A stretch of 6,332 nucleotides of DNA. Origin: Chlamydia trachomatis. Its GTDB lineage: Bacteria; Chlamydiota; Chlamydiia; Chlamydiales; JAAKFR01. The notes below the pieces were generated by a model. It searched no databases and was not told where the DNA came from. It worked only from the letters and a program-made list of their open reading frames with translations. Numbering within the stretch: the stretch's first letter is position 1; each line of letters opens with the position of its first letter. The stretch is taken from the NCBI GenBank assembly GCA_945861315.1, contig CAMAUB010000082.1, forward strand, positions 1 through 6,332. The letters are read 5' to 3'. Positions 1 to 6,284 of this stretch are shown here, piece after piece. Made by a program: the position numbers and the translations under genes.

Positions 1-860
1 ATGAAGCGTATCCCTTAGCGCGTGAAATTTTTAAGCAAGCAGATGCATTACTTGGATACTCTATTTCCTCAATTATGTTTGAAGGGCCGCAGGAGGCTCT
101 TTTGCAGACGCGCAATTCACAGACGGCAATCTATACCAATAGCATGGTAATTTTAAAGGTGATTCAAGAAGAATTTCCAGATCTAAGACCTTTCGCTTGT
201 GCTGGTCATAGTTTGGGCGAGTATAGTGCCCTGACAGCCACCGGACGTATTAGTTTTTTAGACTGTTTACCTCTTGTTAAGCTTCGCTCTGAAGCAATGA
301 ACAGAGAGTGTGAGAAGCGTCCAGGAGCTATGGCAGCGATTTTGGGTTTGGATGGTGAGCAGGTGGAAAAGGCATTAGAAGGGGAGCGTGATGTTTGGGC
401 TGCAAATTTTAACTGTCCAGATCAAACCGTGATTTCTGGAACATTTGAGGGAGTTGAGCGAGGAATGGCTCTTGTTTTAGAGAAAGGTGCTAAAAGAGCA
501 ATCAAATTACCAGTACATGGAGCCTTTCATAGTGAGCTGATGCAAGAAGCACAAGATTGTTTGGAAGAGCAATTAAGCCTTGTCCCTCTTAAGAGAAGTT
601 CGGTTGGGCTTGTTATGAATGTTGTAGGGGATTTTGTCTATGACCTTGAGCTAATTCTAGATCACCTCATCAACCAAGTGACTTCTCCTGTTCGTTGGTC
701 GGATGGGATTAAAAAAATGGAAAAGGTGGATCTCTTTGTTGAGATAGGTCACGGGAAGGTTTTAGCAGGCTTAAATAAAAAAATCGGAGTAACGGCGCCA
801 ACGGTATCTATAGGCCAAGTTTCTGATCTAGGACTTTTAAGAGAGGCTTTAAAATCATGA
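1..860 (+). CDS. fabD: Malonyl-CoA:ACP transacylase FabD (5' end outside window)
   Basis: FabD transfers malonyl from malonyl-CoA to the phosphopantetheine arm of acyl carrier protein, supplying the extender unit for cytosolic type II fatty-acid synthesis. The reading frame is already open at base 3 and runs 285 codons to TGA at 858-860. The coding sequence therefore begins upstream of the window; the ATG at 75 is an internal methionine. From the spacing of active-site residues against E. coli FabD (about 309 aa), roughly 22 residues are missing, including the N-terminal GQGxQ oxyanion-hole motif. Visible in the fragment: the nucleophile motif GHSLGEYSA with Ser at fragment residue 70 (codon 210-212), the malonate-carboxylate Arg 25 residues later in KLRSEAM, the catalytic His in VHGAFHSELM, the Gln in INQVTSPVRW, and the C-terminal GHGKVLAGL. 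No key residue is lost. It overlaps fabG by 4 bp (ATGA), indicating translational coupling. The identification is secure from motifs and context. Confidence 0.96.
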   Translation, partial: EAYPLAREIFKQADALLGYSISSIMFEGPQEALLQTRNSQTAIYTNSMVILKVIQEEFPDLRPFACAGHSLGEYSALTATGRISFLDCLPLVKLRSEAMNRECEKRPGAMAAILGLDGEQVEKALEGERDVWAANFNCPDQTVISGTFEGVERGMALVLEKGAKRAIKLPVHGAFHSELMQEAQDCLEEQLSLVPLKRSSVGLVMNVVGDFVYDLELILDHLINQVTSPVRWSDGIKKMEKVDLFVEIGHGKVLAGLNKKIGVTAPTVSIGQVSDLGLLREALKS

Positions 861-1612
861 ATAAATTGTTAGCCGGGCAAAATGTTATTATAACAGGTGG
901 AACAAGAGGCATTGGGTTAGCCATTGCAAAGCTCTTCGCTCAGCAAGGCGCCTCTCTTGCTATTTTTGGACGCAATTTTGAGCGTGGAGCCCTTGCTATT
1001 AAAGAGATAGAAGAGTTACTAGATGCGGGGCAGAGGGTAAAATTTTACTCCTTGGATATCTCTGTTGGAAATGAAGTGGAAGAAGCAATTAAACAAGTTT
1101 ACACAGATTTTGAGCATGTTGATGTGCTTGTTAATAATGCTGGTGTGACTAAAGATGGGCTTCTAATGAAGATGAAGCAAGAAGATTGGGATCAAGTTAT
1201 TAATACAAATTTGACGTCTGTTTATAATGCATGTCGCTGTGTTGTTCGCTCAATGATGAAAGTGCGTCATGGAAAAATTATCAATATCACCTCTGTTGTA
1301 GGATTGATCGGAAATGCTGGACAAACTAACTATGCTGCTTCAAAAGCAGGTATGATTGGGTTCACCAAGTCACTTGCCAAGGAAATTGGAGGAAGGGGTA
1401 TCTGTGTTAACTGCATCGCTCCGGGCTTTATCAAGACAGATATGACCGATGTTCTCTCAGAGGCTCAGAAAGAGGCACTTATGGGTCAGATTCCAATGGG
1501 ACGTCTTGGAGAACCGGAAGACATTGCTAATGCGGCCCTTTTCTTAGCTAGCCCTCTTGCTAATTACATCACAGGTCAAGTCTTGACTGTTGATGGTGGC
1601 ATGGTGATGTAA
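857..1612 (+). CDS. fabG: 3-oxoacyl-ACP reductase FabG
   Basis: FabG is the NADPH-dependent reductase that turns 3-oxoacyl-ACP into 3-hydroxyacyl-ACP, the first reduction of each fatty-acid elongation cycle. The product is 251 residues, the usual length for this short-chain dehydrogenase/reductase (about 244-250). The Rossmann nucleotide motif TGGTRGIG lies at residues 13-20, an Arg at 39 sits at the end of strand 2 where NADPH-preferring members carry one, and NNAG is at 93-96. The catalytic tetrad is complete as Asn118, Ser146, Tyr159 and Lys163 (the YAASK context). The C-terminal sequence, ANYITGQVLTVDGGMVM, closely resembles E. coli FabG. Its ATG overlaps the fabD stop (ATGA, 857-860), and a GAGAGG Shine-Dalgarno-like stretch sits about 10 nt upstream inside fabD, so the two are almost certainly cotranscribed. 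No clear terminator follows, so read-through into acpP is possible as well as acpP's own promoter. Confidence 0.97.
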   Translation: MNKLLAGQNVIITGGTRGIGLAIAKLFAQQGASLAIFGRNFERGALAIKEIEELLDAGQRVKFYSLDISVGNEVEEAIKQVYTDFEHVDVLVNNAGVTKDGLLMKMKQEDWDQVINTNLTSVYNACRCVVRSMMKVRHGKIINITSVVGLIGNAGQTNYAASKAGMIGFTKSLAKEIGGRGICVNCIAPGFIKTDMTDVLSEAQKEALMGQIPMGRLGEPEDIANAALFLASPLANYITGQVLTVDGGMVM

Positions 1613-1639
1613 TAACCTCTTTCAAAAATAAGGTAAGTC

Positions 1640-1669
1640 TTGTCAAAAAGGTTTTCAAAGATATATAAT
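1640..1669 (+). promoter_or_regulatory. sigma70/sigma66-type promoter for acpP
   Basis: In the 93-bp gap between fabG and acpP, TTGTCA (1640-1645) and a perfect TATAAT (1664-1669) are separated by 18 bp. The -35 box matches the TTGACA consensus at 5 of 6 positions. The predicted transcription start near 1676 would give a leader of about 30 nt before the ATG at 1706. This would allow the abundant acyl carrier protein to be made at a higher level than the enzymes upstream. The call is from sequence match only. Confidence 0.7.
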
Positions 1670-1705
1670 CCGACCACTTACCGCTAATTTTTTTTGGAGA
1701 GTATA

Positions 1706-1966
1706 ATGGCAACTGAACGTACAGAGGAAGCAACCATGACTGTAGAACAAGAAGTGATTGACATCGTTGTTGAACAACTAGGTGTTGATGAGAAAGATGT
1801 AACACCTGAAAAGTCATTTGTTGAGGATCTCAATGCAGATAGCCTTGATCTGACTGAGCTAATCATGACTTTTGAAGAGCGCTACGGTTTTGAGATTTCA
1901 GAAGAAGAAGCTGAAAAACTCAAAACAGTTGGTGATGTGATCACTTTCATCAATGGAAAGAAGTAG
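1706..1966 (+). CDS. acpP: Acyl carrier protein AcpP
   Basis: This is the small acidic carrier that holds growing acyl chains on a phosphopantetheine thioester and hands them between the enzymes of type II fatty-acid synthesis and lipid A/phospholipid acyltransferases. The attachment motif is complete: [13 protein letters not shown], where the Ser of DSL receives the prosthetic group from holo-ACP synthase. Helix II/III features are typical ([17 protein letters not shown]). Two starts are plausible. ATG 1706 has GGAGAG at 1696-1701, 6 nt after the GGAG core, and fits the promoter; it gives 86 residues. ATG 1736 has GAGGAAG at 1724-1730 and gives 76 residues beginning MTVEQEV, which is the normal ACP length and N-terminus. 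A TTG at 1694 also lies in frame but would bury the ribosome binding site. I chose 1706 on the leader signals; 1736 is nearly as likely on family length. The gene converges on the CNBD gene with a 28-bp gap. Confidence 0.95.
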   Translation: MATERTEEATMTVEQEVIDIVVEQLGVDEKDVTPEKSFVEDLNADSLDLTELIMTFEERYGFEISEEEAEKLKTVGDVITFINGKK

Positions 1967-1994
1967 TTCTATCTAGTTGGCCCTGAAAAACTGA

Positions 1995-2411
1995 CTATCT
2001 ACTTCTAAAGTCAATATTTGCTGAGTATGCCTCCAGAAGTGCAACAGCCACCGAGGGGCACTCAGCAATAATTCCTAAAAGATGATTTCTAGAGAGAGTG
2101 AGTAAGATAGCCTGTGTTACAGACTTTGCACTGTAGGCACGTGCTTTTTCATTGAAAACTGATTCATCTCCAAAGAATTCCCCTGCAATCAGAGTCGTCT
2201 TTTTGTGATTACACTCAATAAGAACCTGCCCCTCAGCTATTAGATACATCTGATTGGCATCTTGTTGTATTGAAAATACAGGCTCTTCTTTGCTGTAGAC
2301 CATAATATCTAGCTTATCAGCAATTGTCAGCAAAAGGTCTAGATCAAGAGATCCAAAAAGGGAGGTCTTCTTTAGAAGAAAAGCTTTATCAATAAGATTG
2401 AGTTCTTTCAT
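1995..2411 (-). CDS. Stand-alone cyclic nucleotide-binding domain protein (CT235-like)
   Basis: The 138-residue protein is essentially one CRP/PKA-regulatory-subunit-type cyclic nucleotide-binding domain, with no DNA-binding or catalytic domain attached. It starts with a helix around LFGSLDLDLLLTIADKL (residues 18-34). The beta-roll follows, with the conserved turn YLIAEGQVLIE at 56-66, then a phosphate-binding-cassette-like stretch EFFGDESVFNEKARAYSA at 78-95, and closing helices. In the cassette, Arg91 sits where the cyclic phosphate is normally bound, but the usual FGE-L reads FGDE, so ligand binding cannot be assumed. The closest equivalent by position and layout is the chlamydial gene annotated as a cAMP-dependent protein kinase regulatory-subunit-like protein (CT235). 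Its ATG overlaps the TGA of the translocase-like gene by 4 bp, and AAGG lies 6 nt upstream, so it is translated together with that membrane protein and probably regulates or binds it. The partner and ligand are inferred, not shown. Confidence 0.88.
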   Translation of the reverse strand: MKELNLIDKAFLLKKTSLFGSLDLDLLLTIADKLDIMVYSKEEPVFSIQQDANQMYLIAEGQVLIECNHKKTTLIAGEFFGDESVFNEKARAYSAKSVTQAILLTLSRNHLLGIIAECPSVAVALLEAYSANIDFRSR

Positions 2412-5173
2412 GTTGTACCTTGTAAAAGTTCATGGGCAAAGTGTTGAAAAATTTCCTCATTGCCTTTGAGTTTTTTCTTTAAGATCTCTTCCCAACCAGG
2501 AGAGTTGAGCTTGGCTTTAAGGTCAATGGCAACGATTTGGTCTGTGAGGGAAGGGGAATAGACCATGGTATCTAGTAGTTGGCTGATACTCAGGGGTGAG
2601 TTGCCCCTTTTTAGATAGGTTCTTAGCTTTTGCTGAATCGATGGTTCATCTATAAGAGGTTCTAGCAATGAGAAGAGTCGAGAGTGACATGTTTTTTGCA
2701 ATGTCTCAATTGCTTGTGCGCGAATCTTGGGATTTTTGCTTTTTAAAGTATATGAAAGAACATCACTTTGTTCTAGCTCACTTGCACTGCCTAGTAGTTG
2801 AATGACAAAGTCAATAACCGAGTGATAGCCCGTCTCAAGAGCATTTTCTAAGATTGAGAGATCGTATCCTGGAAGCTGCTTTTGTACTGTTGCAAAATGG
2901 TAGTAATAAAAGTAAGCACGGTCAATTTCATTTCTTAGAAGAGGGTAGAGGTGATTTTTAAGCAGGTTTAGGTCAATTTTTGCGAGAATTTTTCCAGCTA
3001 AAAGACGACACCGTTCATGGATGAAAGTGTCTTTGACAATTGAAAGGAGTATTTGTGCCATCTCTTTATCCATACCCAGTTCAAGAATAAAATCTTGAAC
3101 AAGAGCACGCTCGTTCGGTCTGAAGTGAACTGTTGCTAAAATCAGTTCCCGTACTGAATCTCTATCCTTCATTTTCTCTAGAGAACGAAGAAGATTAAGA
3201 CGTGTAATAGGATCTCTTAGAGAGGGGAGTAGAGAGATGATTTGTGAAGCGTATTCTTTGGTATCTGGGTTAGATATCTGCTTAAGAGCTTTTGCGCTAC
3301 TTTGCTTTACCTTAAGCGATGGGTGTTTAAGATAGGTGAGAATAGATTCGATATTAGTAATGTTCTCTTCAGCACCTAGAATATCAATTCCGGTGCAGAT
3401 CTCATATTCAATCTTTGAGTCGAGAAGGAGTCTCAATTTTTCGGAGGCAAGCGAGACAAAAGAGGGGAGTTGACCACCTCGAGGGGTAATTGTTTTGAGG
3501 CTTAAGATCGCTGCTGCACGCATTGGGAGTAGATCACTATGCAAATCTTGTGTAATTTTCTCAGGACGCAGCAAAGCATGTTTTGCAAAATAGAGGTGAA
3601 TACTCCCTCGAATTGCAGGATGTGGAAGAGTGCGCCGCCATCTCTCTAATCGCTCAATCACAGAAGGTTCTTTTGCCCAGCTACTTTGAGAAAGAAGTTC
3701 AATTGCTTGAAGCTTTCCAGGAATACTCATCAAACTGACATAGTTAAGCAGATGAGGAAGATGTTTTTCGTTGTTTAGACGCAGTAGATAGTCAAAAGCT
3801 AGAAGGCGACCGCTCTCTTCTGGACGCTTTAAGTTTTGAAGCAGGTAGTGCTCAAATTGTTTTTTCTCTTTTTTAGGAATCCAATCAATTGCTTTTTTTC
3901 CAAAACGAATTGAGCTTGCCATCAGGTTTGTGAAGATCGCTTTGGAGTAATTAGCGCGAAGAAGGAGCACTAAAATACAGGCACCAATTGAAACAGTTAG
4001 TCCAAGGGAGCGGGAGTAGTTATGTAGAATAAGGAGTATCAAAGCACTAATAAGCATTCCAATAGGCTCAAAAAACGATTCAACTGTGATACGAATTTGA
4101 TTTTTTATCTTTGTTGGAACACCTGAGATTAGCAAGTTGAGGTTGTTGTCATCAAAGGTATAGACCATCCCTTCTCTCGCAAAAAGACCAAAGATAGCAA
4201 TTGGAATCCCTTGTTTCCAAAATGAAATTGAGAAGAGCAGCAAGAAAAAGGCAGGAGCGATAACAATGACATTATTTATACCCATTTTCTTAATAAGTCT
4301 GCTGTAGACAAGAGAGCCAAACAAGACATTAGCAATAGCTATCCACATATTGCATGTTCCTAAAAAGCGGGTCAAATCGTGCTCAGAAGTGCCTGAAAAA
4401 GCTGTGTCAAAAGCATTCATATAGGAAAACTCAGTCACAATCGCCAGCAGCTGCATAATGAAATAAAAGCCCAGGAGGTAGACCGTGAACCTTGAATTGA
4501 GAACTCTTTTGGCTATATCCTTAAGGGAGAGTGAAGAGCGGGTATCAATGTGATCAGCATGATCCTCTAGGATAGGGGAGAGTTTCTGTGTAATCAAATA
4601 GATGCAAGGAAGTGAACAAATAATAACCGCAGCAAAAAGAATGAGTAGGCCGGATAAGCCAAGACGGCCAATTCCGATAGAAATCACTCCAGATCCACAC
4701 GCATCTCCTAGATAGGTGACCGAGTTAATGAGACAAAAAAGACGCTTTCCAACCTGGAGATCAACATACTGGTCGATAAAAGCCCAGTAGCAGATGTAGG
4801 TTGAAATCGGCATTACCCATCCAAAGACCTTTAAAAGGTACCAATACATGATGTGATCAGAGAGTGGCAGACAGGCATAGAACACAAATATCACGGCGGC
4901 CCAAAATGAGATCATGATAAAAAGAATTTTACGAATGGAGAGGTGATTAAGCGCAAAAATTAGGCAAGTTGAGATAAGACAGAGAGTAAGAGCTACAAAA
5001 ACATAGGTTACAGGTAGGTGATTAGCCCCAATGTGCTCAATGAACATCCCCTCAGAGAGAGTGAACATCCCATAAGTTCCAATGCTCCAAAGAAGACCTA
5101 GGAGAATGAAGAGAAGGCTTTTAGTTCCTTCACCTGGATGGAGGTTGAATAGGTAGCGGACGGCTTTTTCCAT
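2408..5173 (-). CDS. TLC/MFS-type nucleotide-translocase-like membrane protein with HEAT-like C-terminal solenoid (CT234-like)
   Basis: This is a 921-residue two-part protein. Residues about 19-407 contain some 12 hydrophobic helices (roughly 19-40, 55-76, 81-101, 108-132, 148-168, 172-195, 230-250, 272-290, 300-318, 323-340, 366-384, 389-407). The segment CYWAFIDQYVDLQVGKRLF resembles the conserved part of bacterial and plastid ATP/ADP translocases (FW.F.N...kea.RfY), and FDDNNLNLLISGVP (340-353) resembles their later signature. Residues about 440-915 are soluble and built of helical pairs resembling HEAT/ARM repeats, for example HPSLKVKQSSAKALKQIS (617-634) and KNPKIRAQAIETLQKT (813-828). 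The architecture and place match the chlamydial MFS-family protein CT234 (about 900 aa). The substrate is unknown: it is far longer than the dedicated exchangers Npt1/Npt2 (about 500-540 aa), and I cannot confirm their transport residues. ATG 5173 has only a weak ribosome site (TGGG), but the next in-frame Met is inside helix 1. It overlaps the CNBD gene (ATGA). No convincing promoter is visible in the 97 bp between the upstream terminator and its start. Confidence 0.88.
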   Translation of the reverse strand: MEKAVRYLFNLHPGEGTKSLLFILLGLLWSIGTYGMFTLSEGMFIEHIGANHLPVTYVFVALTLCLISTCLIFALNHLSIRKILFIMISFWAAVIFVFYACLPLSDHIMYWYLLKVFGWVMPISTYICYWAFIDQYVDLQVGKRLFCLINSVTYLGDACGSGVISIGIGRLGLSGLLILFAAVIICSLPCIYLITQKLSPILEDHADHIDTRSSLSLKDIAKRVLNSRFTVYLLGFYFIMQLLAIVTEFSYMNAFDTAFSGTSEHDLTRFLGTCNMWIAIANVLFGSLVYSRLIKKMGINNVIVIAPAFFLLLFSISFWKQGIPIAIFGLFAREGMVYTFDDNNLNLLISGVPTKIKNQIRITVESFFEPIGMLISALILLILHNYSRSLGLTVSIGACILVLLLRANYSKAIFTNLMASSIRFGKKAIDWIPKKEKKQFEHYLLQNLKRPEESGRLLAFDYLLRLNNEKHLPHLLNYVSLMSIPGKLQAIELLSQSSWAKEPSVIERLERWRRTLPHPAIRGSIHLYFAKHALLRPEKITQDLHSDLLPMRAAAILSLKTITPRGGQLPSFVSLASEKLRLLLDSKIEYEICTGIDILGAEENITNIESILTYLKHPSLKVKQSSAKALKQISNPDTKEYASQIISLLPSLRDPITRLNLLRSLEKMKDRDSVRELILATVHFRPNERALVQDFILELGMDKEMAQILLSIVKDTFIHERCRLLAGKILAKIDLNLLKNHLYPLLRNEIDRAYFYYYHFATVQKQLPGYDLSILENALETGYHSVIDFVIQLLGSASELEQSDVLSYTLKSKNPKIRAQAIETLQKTCHSRLFSLLEPLIDEPSIQQKLRTYLKRGNSPLSISQLLDTMVYSPSLTDQIVAIDLKAKLNSPGWEEILKKKLKGNEEIFQHFAHELLQGTT

Positions 5174-5270
5174 GTGCCCATAAAACCATGTTGGGATGAT
5201 TAATATTGAGCAAAGTGTAAATTAGTTGAGAGTTTTTCTCCATATAAATTAAAAGGCCTCATTTTTTCAT

Positions 5271-5301
5271 AAAAAAAAAGGACATGGAATAAACCATGCC
5301 C
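5271..5301 (-). terminator. Rho-independent terminator after the Inc-like gene
   Basis: Read on the minus strand, GGGCATGG, a 6-nt loop (TTTATT) and CCATGTCC form an 8-bp stem with one G-U pair, followed at once by nine T residues (5271-5279). A second, weaker hairpin (AGGAAAG / CTTTCTT with one G-U pair, 5307-5326) lies just before it, directly after the stop of the 97-residue gene. The arrangement ends transcription of that gene and separates it from the translocase-like gene downstream on the same strand. There is no T-run on the plus strand, so it works in one direction. Confidence 0.85.
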
Positions 5302-5335
5302 TCAAAAAGAAAGGTCAAACTTTCCTTTACTAAGA

Positions 5336-5629
5336 CTAAATCACACCACAAGATCTTGCGGCTCTTCCAGCTGCTAGAACTCCAAGTAATGAAGCTGAAC
5401 TAGCTAAAACATAAGTTATTAGCTTTCCGCCTGCTAGTGTTGATAGTTGTTGTCCGACACTTGAACTAGCAAGTGATGGGCTAAACTTCATTGCCAAGGC
5501 TAGTGCTAGCCCAAGACATGCTATTGTGGCTAGAGCAACAAGAACGTATTTTCCTGTATTTCCCCAACCAGCTTTAGTGCAAAGTGTATCAGTTAAGTCC
5601 GCTTTGATGTGACCACAAGCTGCTGACAT
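5336..5629 (-). CDS. Small two-helix membrane protein, candidate inclusion membrane (Inc) protein
   Basis: The product is 97 residues with two strongly hydrophobic segments, about 27-47 and 70-88, separated by a 22-residue Ser/Gly-rich loop. A polar 26-residue N-terminus and a very short basic C-terminus (GRAARSCGVI) flank them. This closely spaced bilobed hydrophobic profile is the hallmark of chlamydial Inc proteins, which are secreted by the type III system and inserted in the inclusion membrane. As I recall, incB and incC sit beside the CT234-CT235 pair in C. trachomatis, so position supports the idea. I do not see residue-level identity to a named Inc. Four cysteines (5, 17, 38, 94) are present and there is no classical signal peptide. 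The start is secure: GGAGGA (5636-5641 on the plus strand) lies 7 nt before ATG 5629. It has its own terminator and probably its own promoter. A plain small membrane protein or holin-like peptide is an alternative. The gene is solid; the Inc function is inferred. Confidence 0.82.
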   Translation of the reverse strand: MSAACGHIKADLTDTLCTKAGWGNTGKYVLVALATIACLGLALALAMKFSPSLASSSVGQQLSTLAGGKLITYVLASSASLLGVLAAGRAARSCGVI

Positions 5630-5635
5630 ATTAAA

Positions 5636-5641
5636 TCCTCC
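5636..5641 (-). promoter_or_regulatory. Strong Shine-Dalgarno of the Inc-like gene
   Basis: On the minus strand the bases read GGAGGA, seven nucleotides before the ATG after counting the GGAGG core. This near-perfect ribosome site fixes the start at 5629 and contrasts with the weak one of the neighbouring translocase-like gene, suggesting that the small membrane protein is made in large amounts. Confidence 0.8.
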
Positions 5642-5661
5642 ATAGAATTTTCTTATTTATT

Positions 5662-5683
5662 TTTAGAGATAGCTACCTCTAAA
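5662..5683. promoter_or_regulatory. 22-bp near-perfect dyad, candidate operator
   Basis: TTTAGAGATAGCTA followed by CCTCTAAA is a continuous inverted repeat centred at 5672/5673 with a single mismatched pair (5669/5676). It ends 33 bp upstream of the Inc-like ATG. On the minus strand a poor promoter, TTGGTT (5687-5682) with 17 bp to AAAAAT (5664-5659), would place the dyad across its spacer, the usual position of a repressor site. No T-run follows on either strand, so it is not an ordinary terminator; it could instead form a hairpin in the leader. No known chlamydial operator was recognised. Confidence 0.4.
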
Positions 5684-5717
5684 CCAATCCATTTCACCTA
5701 AATTTGTGATGAGATGA

Positions 5718-5746
5718 TTGAATCAGTTTTATTAAAAGCATATAAA
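5718..5746 (+). promoter_or_regulatory. Possible distal promoter of the 113-residue gene
   Basis: TTGAAT (5718-5723) and TATAAA (5741-5746) are spaced by exactly 17 bp, with 4 of 6 and 5 of 6 matches to the consensus. Transcription from about 5753 would give a leader of some 140 nt before ATG 5896, containing a small hairpin (TGATAA 5804-5809 / TTATCA 5820-5825). In AT-rich DNA such matches also arise by chance. Confidence 0.35.
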
Positions 5747-5843
5747 GAGTCGTTGTTTTTTTCCAGAGAAAAGTTTTTTTTAACTGAATATCAGGGCAAT
5801 ACTTGATAATTTTTCAACTTTATCAGACGCATAACAAGAAGTA

Positions 5844-5873
5844 TTAGCAACAGTTCAAAAATTATTGTATAAT
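5844..5873 (+). promoter_or_regulatory. Proximal promoter of the 113-residue gene
   Basis: TTAGCA (5844-5849) and a perfect TATAAT (5868-5873) are 18 bp apart. The predicted start near 5880 leaves a leader of about 15 nt that contains GGAGG (5886-5890), 5 nt before ATG 5896. The -10 match and position are good and the -35 is moderate. Confidence 0.55.
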
Positions 5874-5895
5874 AAGTTAAATCACGGAGGTTATT

Positions 5896-6237
5896 ATGGA
5901 GCCATTAAACGAGCAACTTAATGTTCTAAGACAAACGATTGATTTTAGCCCTTATCTTTCCACAGAATCTCGACAATTTTTAGAGAGGCAGGTTTTACAG
6001 CTCTCTGTCTCAATTAGTGAGGGAGTGATTACCGGGAATTTAGGGAAGAAGCTTATTATTGAGCTCGACCAGAAAGCTGCTTCAGATGAGGTTCACTTTT
6101 TAATGGCTAAGATCAGCCATCTCAATCCTTCTAGTCCTCGCTTAGAGCTTTTGCAAGATGTTTCAATTCAGCTTGAAACTCAAAGGATCTCTCCGGACCA
6201 GACTCGGAAAGAAATTCAAAAAATTATGCGCTACTAA
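5896..6237 (+). CDS. Hypothetical helical protein, 113 residues
   Basis: I do not recognise this protein. It is 113 residues, has no hydrophobic stretch long enough for a membrane segment, no signal peptide and no cysteine, and looks almost entirely alpha-helical and cytosolic. There is a faint internal similarity: residues 22-57 (LERQVLQLSVSI...VITGN...KKLIIEL) and 78-111 (LELLQDVSIQL...RISPDQ...KEIQKIM) share a spaced L..V..L and I-[TS] then K..I pattern, as if two related helical hairpins were joined by the linker 58-77. That it is real is supported by a strong GGAGG ribosome site 5 nt upstream, a TATAAT box 22 bp before the ATG, and uninterrupted ordinary codon use. It is transcribed divergently from the Inc-like gene and stands alone. 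Small helical proteins next to Inc genes in chlamydiae can be chaperones or effectors, but nothing here shows that. Confidence 0.75.
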   Translation: MEPLNEQLNVLRQTIDFSPYLSTESRQFLERQVLQLSVSISEGVITGNLGKKLIIELDQKAASDEVHFLMAKISHLNPSSPRLELLQDVSIQLETQRISPDQTRKEIQKIMRY

Positions 6238-6284
6238 CCCGAAATTCAGGTAATACCAATTGCAAGAAATAAGTTCATAAAATC

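Noticed and set aside
75..77. ATG 75 as the start of fabD
   Set aside because: The frame is open upstream to the window edge with FabD-like sequence (YPLAREIFKQADALLGYS), so this Met is internal.
1569..1817. 82-codon minus-strand open frame across the fabG end and acpP start
   Set aside because: It overlaps two secure genes antisense and crosses the acpP promoter, and its translation is low-complexity Leu/Gln-rich without family features.
1684..1866. 60-codon minus-strand open frame inside acpP
   Set aside because: It is antisense to a well-conserved gene; its Ser/Thr-rich translation is the usual shadow of Glu/Asp-rich acpP codons.
1959..2006. Inverted repeat AGAAGTAG ... CTACTTCT bridging the convergent stops of acpP and the CNBD gene
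   Set aside because: The 8-bp stem has a 32-nt loop and no T-run on either side, too weak to call a bidirectional terminator, though it is the only dyad in this 28-bp gap.
5174..5270. Promoter for the translocase-like gene
   Set aside because: Several AT-rich hexamers occur on the minus strand (TTTACA, TATTAA, TTATAT), but none pairs with a partner at 16-19 bp spacing. None was called.
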